8,391 nucleotides of DNA from Bacilli bacterium. GTDB taxonomy: Bacteria; Bacillota_I; Bacilli_A; RF39; UBA660. The notes under the pieces are model-generated. The model worked only from the letters and a program-made list of their open reading frames with translations. It was not told where the DNA came from and did no database searches. Position 1 is the first letter of the stretch. Every line of letters starts with the position of its first letter. This document shows, one piece after another, positions 1-6,299 of this stretch. The stretch is from NCBI GenBank assembly GCA_017470045.1, contig JAFUFG010000200.1, forward strand, positions 1 to 8,391. Reading direction: 5' to 3'. The position numbers and the translations under genes were made by a program.

Positions 1-94
1 CTTTTTTCTCTTGAATAGAGGAAGGTATTTCAATATTTGATAATCTCTTATCTTCCTTTAACAATACTTCTATTAAATAATCTAAATTCTTCAT
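1..94 (-). CDS. Probable macro-domain protein-ADP-ribose hydrolase, N-terminal fragment (cut by window edge)
   Basis: Only the first 31 codons are inside the window. The ATG at 94 is preceded by a strong GGAGG five bases upstream, which fixes the start. The peptide begins MKNLDYLIEVLLKEDK, followed by an 'IEIPSSIQEKK' stretch. This layout (LDYLI helix, then an 'IP-s-ieEk' segment) is what I recall from the N-terminal extension of Firmicutes macro-domain protein-ADP-ribose hydrolases, which remove ADP-ribose from modified proteins. The macro domain itself would lie off the left edge, so no catalytic residue can be checked. The gene starts 35 bp after the metG stop with no terminator between, so it is probably co-transcribed with metG and subject to the same T-box. 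The assignment rests on a short match from memory; another helical N-terminus is possible. Confidence 0.5.
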   Translation of the reverse strand, partial: MKNLDYLIEVLLKEDKRLSNIEIPSSIQEKK

Positions 95-129
95 ATTATC
101 CTCCAAACTACTATAAGTATAACATACCA

Positions 130-1755
130 TTATTTTAAATTATTCTTTTCTTCTTCAATTAGACTTTTATCAATTCTTACGAATAATGGGCTTATTTCTT
201 TTACTAGATTTCCTTTTTCTAATCTATGATAATTCCAATCTTTAATATTACTGTTTAGATATTCTTCTACTTGATTTGTTGTTTCTATTAAATATGGTTT
301 TAATAGATTATTTATATTAAGAATGATATTACAACAGTTGTATAGAATATCTTCACATTTATTAGTGTCTTCTTTTGCTAATTTCCATGGCTCATTTTCA
401 TCAAAATATTTATTTGAGTAATTGATAAAGTCAAATATCTTAGTTAATCCATCTTTTGTACTTCCATTATCAATATCTTTTCCTACTGTTAAATATAATT
501 CTTTTAGTTTATTTTCAATCGTTTCATCTACTTTATTACTATTTAATTTACCATCAAATGATTTATTAATAAATTGAAGAGTTCTATTTACAAAGTTTCC
601 CCATTTGCCAAGAAGTTCTCCATTAATGGAATTAATAAATCCTTCATATGTAAAATTAAAATCTCTTGATTCTGGATTATTAATACTAAAGTAATATCGA
701 ATGGCATCTAATGGATAGTGATCTAATAAGTGTCTTAATGTAATATAGTTTCCTTTACTTTTTGATAATTTTTCTCCTTCTATTGTGATATATTCATCGG
801 ATATAATTTTATCTGGTAACCTGTAATTATCCTTTGTTGCGAGTAATAGTGATGGGAATATTACGGTATGAAATGGAATATTATCTTTCGCATGGACTAA
901 ATAGATCTTACTATTTTCGCCTTTCCAAAAATTTTCCCAATTTAGATTATTCTCTTCTGCGTACTTTTTACTAGCAGTAACGTAGCCCCATACATTTTCA
1001 AACCATCCATATAGCTTCTTATCTTTAAAACCATCTATTGGAATATCAATTCCATAATTTAATGTTCTAGAGGCACATCTATCCGGTATTCTTTCTTTTA
1101 AATATCTTTCGGTAAAATTAATGGCATTTTCTCTCCATAAATGTCTTTTTGATTCTAATAATTCTTCTATATTATTTTGAAAAATAGATAGTTTAAAATA
1201 TAGATTTTTATTCTTTTTATAAGATGCATTATTACCACATATTGCACATTTTGTTTCTTTTACTTCATCTATTGTCAGTAAACTTCCACATTTTTCACAT
1301 TCGTCTCCTTTAATATCTGCTCCACATTTTGGACATATTCCTATAATATATCGATCTGCTAAAAAAAGATTACAGTGTTCACAATATAATTGTTCTTCTT
1401 CTCTTTCCTCTAAATATCCATTGTTGTAGTATTTTAAAAACTGTTCTTGAACAAACTTCTTATGGTAAGGATCGTCTGTTCTATTGTATAAGTTAAAACT
1501 TATCCCGAAGTCCTTAAAGTCTTTCGCAAATGAAACATGGCATTCATCTACTATTTCTCTAGGACTTTTGTTTTCTTTTAATGCTTTTACTTCTGTTGGT
1601 GTACCATGACAGTCTGTTCCCGATACCAATATAACTTTATCTCCTTTAAGTCTATGATATCTAGCAATCACATCCCCTGGTAAACTACTTGCAGCATGAC
1701 CTATATGTAATTCTCCATTCGCAAAAGGCCAGCTAATTCCAATAATAATATTCAT
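130..1755 (-). CDS. metG: Methionyl-tRNA synthetase, eight-cysteine (probable two-zinc) type, no C-terminal tRNA-binding domain
   Basis: Charges tRNA-Met with methionine in the cytoplasm; class I synthetase, 541 residues. The Rossmann fold opens with PFANGELHIGH; the HIGH signature is residues 17-20 and the KMSKS loop is the variant KLSKS at 329-333. Four CxxC motifs (125-128, 141-144, 153-156, 170-173) form the zinc knuckle insert. Eight cysteines suggest the two-zinc form known from archaeal enzymes rather than the one-zinc E. coli form. The methionine/adenylate pocket is seen in GWFENVWGY (250-258) and in the His of DNIPFH (296). The anticodon-binding helical domain follows, with WGNFVNR (385-391) and the conserved ENEPW (453-457). 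The protein stops there, without the EMAP/Trbp111-like domain that makes the B. subtilis enzyme longer. Phe11 replaces the Tyr common in the 'YANG' motif. The start is supported by AAGGAG five bases before the ATG. Expression is controlled by the T-box leader just upstream. Confidence 0.97.
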   Translation of the reverse strand: MNIIIGISWPFANGELHIGHAASSLPGDVIARYHRLKGDKVILVSGTDCHGTPTEVKALKENKSPREIVDECHVSFAKDFKDFGISFNLYNRTDDPYHKKFVQEQFLKYYNNGYLEEREEEQLYCEHCNLFLADRYIIGICPKCGADIKGDECEKCGSLLTIDEVKETKCAICGNNASYKKNKNLYFKLSIFQNNIEELLESKRHLWRENAINFTERYLKERIPDRCASRTLNYGIDIPIDGFKDKKLYGWFENVWGYVTASKKYAEENNLNWENFWKGENSKIYLVHAKDNIPFHTVIFPSLLLATKDNYRLPDKIISDEYITIEGEKLSKSKGNYITLRHLLDHYPLDAIRYYFSINNPESRDFNFTYEGFINSINGELLGKWGNFVNRTLQFINKSFDGKLNSNKVDETIENKLKELYLTVGKDIDNGSTKDGLTKIFDFINYSNKYFDENEPWKLAKEDTNKCEDILYNCCNIILNINNLLKPYLIETTNQVEEYLNSNIKDWNYHRLEKGNLVKEISPLFVRIDKSLIEEEKNNLK

Positions 1756-1777
1756 AATATCTCCTTCTTTCTGAAAT

Positions 1778-1813
1778 AAAAAAACCTCTTAGAAACATTT
1801 TGTTCCTAAGAGG
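1778..1813 (-). terminator. Rho-independent terminator of the metG T-box (attenuator)
   Basis: On the minus strand CCTCTTAGGAAC pairs with GTTTCTAAGAGG (12 pairs including one G-U) around an AAAAT loop, and TTTTTTT follows at once. The 5' arm CCTCTT is the same segment used by the antiterminator helix (AAGAG at 1832-1836 with CTCTT), so the two structures exclude each other, as expected for a T-box switch. It lies 23 bases before the metG start codon. Confidence 0.93.
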
Positions 1814-2065
1814 TGAATATTCACGTTACCACTCTTATTTATTAATACATTACTGTATTAAACTCACTAACCTACTTATGTCTATGCATAGTTATAGGTA
1901 TCTGCTATAACGGGCATTCCCGTAATGACCTACTAAGAGTCTTTCAGTCATTCGCCTTGAGGGCCATGTTCAAAAAGTATCTTACATCCTCATTTTCACC
2001 TAACAGAGTTCTCTAAAATGCTTTCTACTTTTCTACTCTTCCTCGCAATGGCTTTGTGAACGAGT
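1778..2065 (-). promoter_or_regulatory. T-box riboswitch, methionine-specific (AUG specifier), controlling metG
   Basis: The leader senses uncharged tRNA-Met and lets transcription continue into metG. Stem I begins near 2050: GAGG (2041-2044) can pair with CCTC (1959-1962), and AAAAGTA (2024-2030) pairs with TACTTTT. The expected AGTAG/GAA loop elements and an AGAGA distal motif are present. In the specifier loop GAAC is followed by ATG at 1965-1967, the methionine codon. A second stem is AATGAC/GTCATT. Stem III is TTAATACA/TGTATTAA with a GTAA loop at 1842-1861. The T-box core reads AAGAGTGGTAACGTG (1822-1836); its UGGU (1828-1831) is complementary to ACCA, matching the A discriminator plus CCA of tRNA-Met. 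Specifier and discriminator pairing therefore agree with the downstream gene. The core departs slightly from the usual GGTGGTACCGCG. Confidence 0.93.
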
Positions 2066-2067
2066 AA

Positions 2068-2096
2068 ATTATACTATATTTTGATGATTTTTGCAA
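2068..2096 (-). promoter_or_regulatory. Sigma-A-type promoter for the metG T-box transcript
   Basis: The -35 box TTGCAA (2091-2096) and a consensus -10 TATAAT (2068-2073) are separated by exactly 17 bases. Transcription would begin near 2061-2065, about 11-15 bases before stem I of the T-box. It lies just downstream of the secA terminator, so metG is an independent unit. Confidence 0.88.
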
Positions 2097-2114
2097 ATTT
2101 GATAAATTTTCGAC

Positions 2115-2151
2115 AAAAGAAAAAGTCCGTACTTCCTATATATACGGACTT
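2115..2151 (-). terminator. Rho-independent terminator of secA
   Basis: On the minus strand AAGTCCGTA (2143-2151) pairs with TACGGACTT (2123-2131) around an 11-base loop, followed by TTTTTCTTTT. The stem starts four bases after the secA TAA. The flanking A and T runs would also let it work on the other strand, but no plus-strand gene enters it. Confidence 0.9.
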
Positions 2152-2155
2152 TTTT

Positions 2156-4642
2156 TTATTTGCCACAACATTGTTTGTATTTTTTTCCGCTACCACATGG
2201 GCAAGGGTCGTTTCTACCAATCTTCTTTGATTTTTTAGGTTTCTTTGCTGTATCATCATTGTCGTTTGTAATCATTTTCTTTGGCTTTTCTTTTACTTCA
2301 ATGTTTTGAGTAATTTCTGCTTTTAATAGGAAGATTGATACATCTTTATCTACTGTTTGAAGCATCTTATCGAATAAATCGAATCCTTCCATTGTATAAG
2401 CTCTTAATGGATCTTCTTGAGCATATCCTCTTAAGTGGATACCTTCTCTTAAATGAGCCATTGTATTAATATGTTCCATCCAATAATTATCTAACACTTG
2501 TAGAGTAATTACTTTTTCGAATTCATTTGTGATTTCTTTTGGAATCGTCTTAATCTTTTCTTCGTATTCAGAGATTACTTTTTGTGCGATAAAGTCGATT
2601 AATTCTTCTGGAGATTGTCCTTTTACATCATCAAACTTAATTACTTTCTTTAATAAGTTCTCATTTGTTGATTCAATAATTTCTTTGTAGTCATCATCTG
2701 TTAAATATCCTTCTGGTGCTAAATGAGAATTTACTACGTCTTCTACGTGATGTCTAAATGTAGAAAGAATCATTTCATGGATACTTTCGTTGTCTAAAAT
2801 ATCATTTCTTTTCTTGTATACAATTTCTCTTTGATTATTCATTACGTCATCGTAATTTAATAAAGATTTACGGATATCGAAGTTGTTTCCTTCTACACGT
2901 TTTTGTGCAGTACCTACAGACTTCGTAAATGTTTTACTTTGAATTGCTTGATCTCCTAAACCAAGGTTTTCTAACATCGAACCAATTCTATCAGATCCGA
3001 AACGTACCATAAGATCATCTCTCATAGATACGAAGAATTGAGTATATCCAGGATCTCCTTGACGTCCTGAACGTCCACGTAATTGGTTATCGATACGACG
3101 AGATTCATGACGTTCTGTACCCACTACACATAATCCACCTAATTCTCTAATTTCATCTGATAGTTTAATATCGGTACCACGACCAGCCATATTCGTTGCG
3201 ATTGTTACGGATTTATTTTGTCCGATTTTAGAGATAATTTCTGCTTCACGAGCATGGTTCTTTGCATTTAATACTTCATGTGGAATATGAGCTTGTTTTA
3301 ATAAGTTACTAATTAATTCTGAAGTTTCAATAGCGATTGTACCAATTAATACTGGTTGTCCTTGTTCATAACGTTCTTTTACAAATTCTACAATTGCTTT
3401 AAATTTTGCTTCTTTCGTTGCGTATACTAAATCCGGTGCATCAATACGAATTACTGGTTTATTGGTAGGAATTTCTATAACATACATGTTATAGATATTT
3501 CTAAATTCTTCTTCTTCTGTTTTAGCAGTACCTGTCATACCAGATAATTTCTTATACATACGGAATAAGTTTTGGAAGGTAATTGTAGCAAGTGTCTTTG
3601 TTTCTTGATTGATTTCTACGCCTTCTTTTGCCTCTAATGCTTGATGTAGTCCATCAGAGAAAGCTCTACCTTTTTGTAGACGTCCTGTGAATTGGTCTAC
3701 GATTACTACTTTTCCATCTTGTACTACGTAATCTACATCATTTTTCATAGCATAATTTGCTTTTAATGCTTGATTAATATAGTGAAGAACAGAAGCATTT
3801 TCAATTTCATATAAGTTCTTTACATGGAATGTTTTTTCTGCTTTTGTTGATCCTTCATCTGTTAAGTTAACACTCTTTGTTTTTTCGTCATAGATATAGT
3901 CTTTATTCTCTTTTAAGCTTTTTGCAAATTTATCAGCATCCGTATAAAGGTTTGCTGCATGCATTTCTCCACCTGAGATGATTAATGGAGTTCTTGCTTC
4001 ATCAATTAAAACTGAGTCTACTTCATCGACAATGGCAAAGTTTAATGGTCTTTGAACGCGATTTTCTTTACGAGTAACCATGTTATCTCTTAGGTAATCA
4101 AATCCAATTTCATTATTTGTGGAATATAGAATATCACAGTTATAAGCTTCTTGCTTCTCTTGTGGAGATAATTCTCTTCCATTTACTCCTACAGTTAATC
4201 CTAAGAATCTATGAATTCCACCCATCCATTCTGCATCACGTCCAGCTAAGTATTCGTTAACAGTGATGATATGAACTCCTTCTCCAGATAATGCATTTAA
4301 GTATGCAGGAAGTACTGCTGTTAAAGTTTTACCTTCACCAGTTTTCATTTCTGCAATATTACCGAAGTGAATTGCTAAAGCACCTAATATTTGTACATAG
4401 TAATGCTTTTCTCCAATGACACGGTAAGATGCTTCTCTTGCAGTAGCAAATGCTTCTACTAAGATATCATCTAGAGTTTCCCCTTTTCTTAATCTTTCTT
4501 TAAATTCTTCTGTCTTGTTTTGTAATTCAGTGTCAGTTAACTTAGAATATTCTTCATCTAAGTCCATGACTTTATTGGCTAAGACTTCAAATCTTTTTAA
4601 TTCTTTATATTCATGATCGAACAATTTTCTTAAGAATTTCAT
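2156..4642 (-). CDS. secA: Preprotein translocase ATPase SecA
   Basis: Motor ATPase that drives unfolded preproteins through SecYEG at the membrane; 828 residues, close to the roughly 840 of B. subtilis SecA. Visible in order: Walker A MKTGEGKT (99-106); the preprotein-binding region after about residue 225; DEVD box and VLIDEARTPLIISG (206-224); GMTGTA (368-373); GRGTDI (487-492) and the arginine-rich RRIDNQLRGRSGRQGDPG (515-532) of the second nucleotide-binding fold; LNYDDVMNNQRE (595-606) of the helical scaffold; and WMEHINTMAHLREGIHLRGY (721-740). The C-terminus is a lysine-rich linker (795-810) followed by the SEC-C zinc tail CPCGSG...QCC (Cys814, 816, 825, 826). This is a complete housekeeping SecA1, not an accessory SecA2. 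The ATG is preceded by AAGGAG at a good distance. hpf lies upstream, as in many Firmicutes; the usual downstream neighbour prfB is absent and a T-box-metG unit follows instead. Confidence 0.99.
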   Translation of the reverse strand: MKFLRKLFDHEYKELKRFEVLANKVMDLDEEYSKLTDTELQNKTEEFKERLRKGETLDDILVEAFATAREASYRVIGEKHYYVQILGALAIHFGNIAEMKTGEGKTLTAVLPAYLNALSGEGVHIITVNEYLAGRDAEWMGGIHRFLGLTVGVNGRELSPQEKQEAYNCDILYSTNNEIGFDYLRDNMVTRKENRVQRPLNFAIVDEVDSVLIDEARTPLIISGGEMHAANLYTDADKFAKSLKENKDYIYDEKTKSVNLTDEGSTKAEKTFHVKNLYEIENASVLHYINQALKANYAMKNDVDYVVQDGKVVIVDQFTGRLQKGRAFSDGLHQALEAKEGVEINQETKTLATITFQNLFRMYKKLSGMTGTAKTEEEEFRNIYNMYVIEIPTNKPVIRIDAPDLVYATKEAKFKAIVEFVKERYEQGQPVLIGTIAIETSELISNLLKQAHIPHEVLNAKNHAREAEIISKIGQNKSVTIATNMAGRGTDIKLSDEIRELGGLCVVGTERHESRRIDNQLRGRSGRQGDPGYTQFFVSMRDDLMVRFGSDRIGSMLENLGLGDQAIQSKTFTKSVGTAQKRVEGNNFDIRKSLLNYDDVMNNQREIVYKKRNDILDNESIHEMILSTFRHHVEDVVNSHLAPEGYLTDDDYKEIIESTNENLLKKVIKFDDVKGQSPEELIDFIAQKVISEYEEKIKTIPKEITNEFEKVITLQVLDNYWMEHINTMAHLREGIHLRGYAQEDPLRAYTMEGFDLFDKMLQTVDKDVSIFLLKAEITQNIEVKEKPKKMITNDNDDTAKKPKKSKKIGRNDPCPCGSGKKYKQCCGK

Positions 4643-4665
4643 TTCGTCATCTCCTTCAAGTATTT

Positions 4666-4694
4666 ATTCTACCAAAAAAAAGGGAAGAAATAAA
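4666..4694 (-). promoter_or_regulatory. Candidate secA promoter overlapping the hpf terminator
   Basis: A -10-like TAGAAT (4666-4671) follows the hpf terminator U-tract directly. With a 17-base spacer the -35 would be TTTATT (4689-4694), a weak match lying in the hairpin stem and loop. A start near 4660 would leave a leader of about 20 bases carrying the AAGGAG site. secA is essential and sits behind a strong terminator, so a promoter here or substantial readthrough is required. The -35 is poor, hence moderate confidence. Confidence 0.45.
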
Positions 4695-4705
4695 GTATTT
4701 CTTCC
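4674..4705 (-). terminator. Rho-independent terminator of hpf
   Basis: On the minus strand GGAAGAAAT (4697-4705) pairs perfectly with ATTTCTTCC (4683-4691) around a five-base loop, then C and eight T residues. It lies 13 bases after the hpf stop and separates hpf from secA. Confidence 0.9.
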
Positions 4706-4718
4706 TTGTATAGCCTTA

Positions 4719-5252
4719 TTATTCAGACTCGATAACTCCGTAGTTACCATCATTTCTCTTATAAACTACGTTTGTTGCTCCTGTCTCAATATCTTTATAT
4801 ACATAAAATTGATGTCCTAATAATTCCATTTGAAGAATTGCTTCTTCTTCGTCCATAGGTTTCATTTCAATTTTCTTTCTCTTAACTATCTTATTCTCTT
4901 CTGTTTCTTCTACTTCTTCGATTTCATCAAGTACGAATCCGTAATCAACAACTTTTGTTTGTTTAGACATAATTCTTGTCTTATTCTTACGAATTTGTCT
5001 TTCTAGCTTATCAATTGCTTTATCTACTGCAGCATAGAAATCTTGTTGAGTATCCTCCGTTCTTAAAATTACTGATTTTAATGGTATGGTTACTTCGACA
5101 CATTGTGAATGATTATTAACCTTAACTATGACGTTAACGCGTACATCTTCGCTTTTCTCTAGGTATTTATCTAATCTTCCTAGCTTGTCTTCAATATAAT
5201 CTTTCATAGCTGAAGTTACTTTAATCTTGTCTCCATGAATAATAATCTCCAT
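4719..5252 (-). CDS. hpf: Ribosome hibernation promoting factor, long form (HPF/YvyD)
   Basis: Binds the 30S subunit in slow-growing or stressed cells and, in the long form, dimerises to join two 70S ribosomes into inactive 100S particles. At 177 residues it is a long HPF. The N-terminal S30AE domain spans about 1-95 (MEIIIHGDKIKVTSAMKDYI, then a basic helix DKLERQIRKNKTR at 81-93). An acidic linker follows (about 105-120, rich in Glu). The C-terminal dimerisation domain is about 123-177 (KRKKIEMKPMDEEEAILQME, LGHQFYVYKD, then NVVYKRNDGNYGVIE). The start is fixed by AAAGGAGG seven to eight bases before the ATG. It has its own extended -10 promoter and its own terminator, so it is probably expressed independently of the CAP gene before it and of secA after it. 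hpf next to secA is a conserved Firmicutes arrangement. Confidence 0.97.
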   Translation of the reverse strand: MEIIIHGDKIKVTSAMKDYIEDKLGRLDKYLEKSEDVRVNVIVKVNNHSQCVEVTIPLKSVILRTEDTQQDFYAAVDKAIDKLERQIRKNKTRIMSKQTKVVDYGFVLDEIEEVEETEENKIVKRKKIEMKPMDEEEAILQMELLGHQFYVYKDIETGATNVVYKRNDGNYGVIESE

Positions 5253-5275
5253 ACTATCTCCTCCTTTGTACTTTC

Positions 5276-5304
5276 ATTATATCATACCTATTCTTATTTG
5301 TAAG
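5276..5304 (-). promoter_or_regulatory. hpf promoter (extended -10)
   Basis: Consensus TATAAT (5276-5281) is preceded by TGA, giving a TGnTATAAT extended -10. With a 17-base spacer the -35 is CTTACA (5299-5304), a four-of-six match. Transcription would start near 5270, shortly before the AAAGGAGG site. The -35 lies inside a long near-palindrome, which suggests regulation. Confidence 0.75.
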
Positions 5305-5317
5305 GTCACTTTACAAA
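5297..5317. repeat. 21-bp near-perfect palindrome on the hpf -35 region (candidate operator)
   Basis: On the plus strand the arms are TTTGTAA and TTACAAA around GGTCACT; inside these GT and AC also pair, so nine of ten symmetric positions match (only 5304/5310 fails) around a central base at 5307. It covers the hpf -35 box and lies upstream of the expected start site, so a DNA-level operator is more likely than an RNA hairpin. I do not recognise the cognate regulator. Confidence 0.5.
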
Positions 5318-5324
5318 ATTCGAT

Positions 5325-5354
5325 AAAAAAAATAAGTCTTTATTTAGACTTATT
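5325..5354 (-). terminator. Rho-independent terminator of the CAP/ChW gene
   Basis: On the minus strand AATAAGTCT (5346-5354) pairs with AGACTTATT (5331-5339) around a six-base loop and runs into a T tract (5325-5332). It lies 12 bases after the CAP gene stop. The sequence is almost identical to the tagO terminator at 7536-7564. Confidence 0.88.
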
Positions 5355-5363
5355 CTTTACTTT
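5326..5363 (-). repeat. 38-bp direct repeat, copy A (relic of the tagO tail plus terminator)
   Basis: It matches 7536-7573 at 36 of 38 positions; the differences are at 5345 and 5359. Read on the minus strand from 5363 it gives K-V-K-N-K-S-K-stop, against the real TagO end K-A-K-N-K-S-E-stop. The copy therefore preserves the reading frame, stop and terminator of the neighbouring gene although it lies outside any gene here. This points to duplication rather than convergence. Confidence 0.85.
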
Positions 5364-5366
5364 ATA

Positions 5367-6299
5367 TTATTGAGATCTTTGGTCTTTGAATGATTCTTGT
5401 GTTTTAGTATCTGTTCTTGTTGGTGGTGTTTCCCCTTTTTCTACTATTACTATTTCTATTCCTTCTAGTCTATATGAATAGTGTGCTGTTCCTGATTGTT
5501 CACCATTCTTAGCCCAGCCCATCCAACCAAAGTTTTGGGCATGTACTCTATAGTAAACATCATGGGTTGTTGCATATTCCCCTGTTAATTCTATTTGGAT
5601 AGCTTCTAATCTTTTTGATTGATGTGATGTTCCACTCATTAATCCATTTTCTTTCCAATCTTGCCATCCAATATCTTGTATATGCGTTCTATATTTTATT
5701 CCACCGTTATTTATATTATGTAATTTTATTTCTATTCCTTCTAATCTCTTTGATTGATGCGCTGTTCCACTCATTTGTCCATCAAATTTTTCTTCTTGCC
5801 AGCCGATATCTTGAACATGCGTCTTATATCTTACTGTCTTTTTTAGGAATGCCTTTTCTGTTTTATTATTTGTTCTTGTTGGTGGTGTTTTTCCTTTTTC
5901 TACAAGTACTATTTCTATTCCTTCTAGTCTTCTTCCATAACTTGCTGTTCCACTCATCTCATTGTTTTTTGCCCAGTTCATCCAACCTACATCTTGAGCG
6001 TGTACTCTATAATAAACATCATAATGATTGGCTAATTCTCCTGTTAATCTTATTTGAATTGCTTCTAATCTTTTTGATTGATGTGATGTTCCACTCATCG
6101 CATTATTTTTAACATAATCTTGCCAACCTATGTCTTGTACGTGTGTCCTATATTCAATATCTCCTGTATAATCTGGATTTTCTATTTTTATTTTTATTCC
6201 TTCTAGTCGTAGTGATTTACCACTTGTTCCTGCCATAGTTCCATCTTTCACATAGTTTTGCCATCCTATGTTTTGTACATGTGTTGTATATGATACATT
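5367..6299 (-). repeat. Tandem duplication of a 153-codon (459-bp) three-ChW module inside the CAP gene
   Basis: Residues about 385-538 and 539-694 are two copies of ChW-ChW-ChW-TPPTRT tail. The offset is 459 bp at two independent places: a perfect 38-bp match between 5602-5639 and 6061-6098 (encoding the SGTSHQSKRLEA region), and a perfect 20-bp match between 5412-5431 and 5871-5890 (encoding the TPPTRT region). Long exact DNA identity indicates recent or recombining copies. Confidence 0.9.

Noticed and set aside
2074..2259. Short minus-strand frame overlapping the secA 3' end.
   Set aside because: It runs out of frame through the SEC-C tail codons and across the secA terminator; it is a shadow.
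5367..5900. TPPTRT motifs as possible sortase signals.
   Set aside because: They do not match LPxTG closely, one is internal, and neither is followed by a hydrophobic segment and basic tail.
5615..6112. Long plus-strand open frame, hydrophobic and Leu/Phe-rich.
   Set aside because: It is antisense to the ChW repeats. Repetitive A+T-rich coding keeps the opposite strand open; I see no convincing ribosome binding site and no family resemblance.
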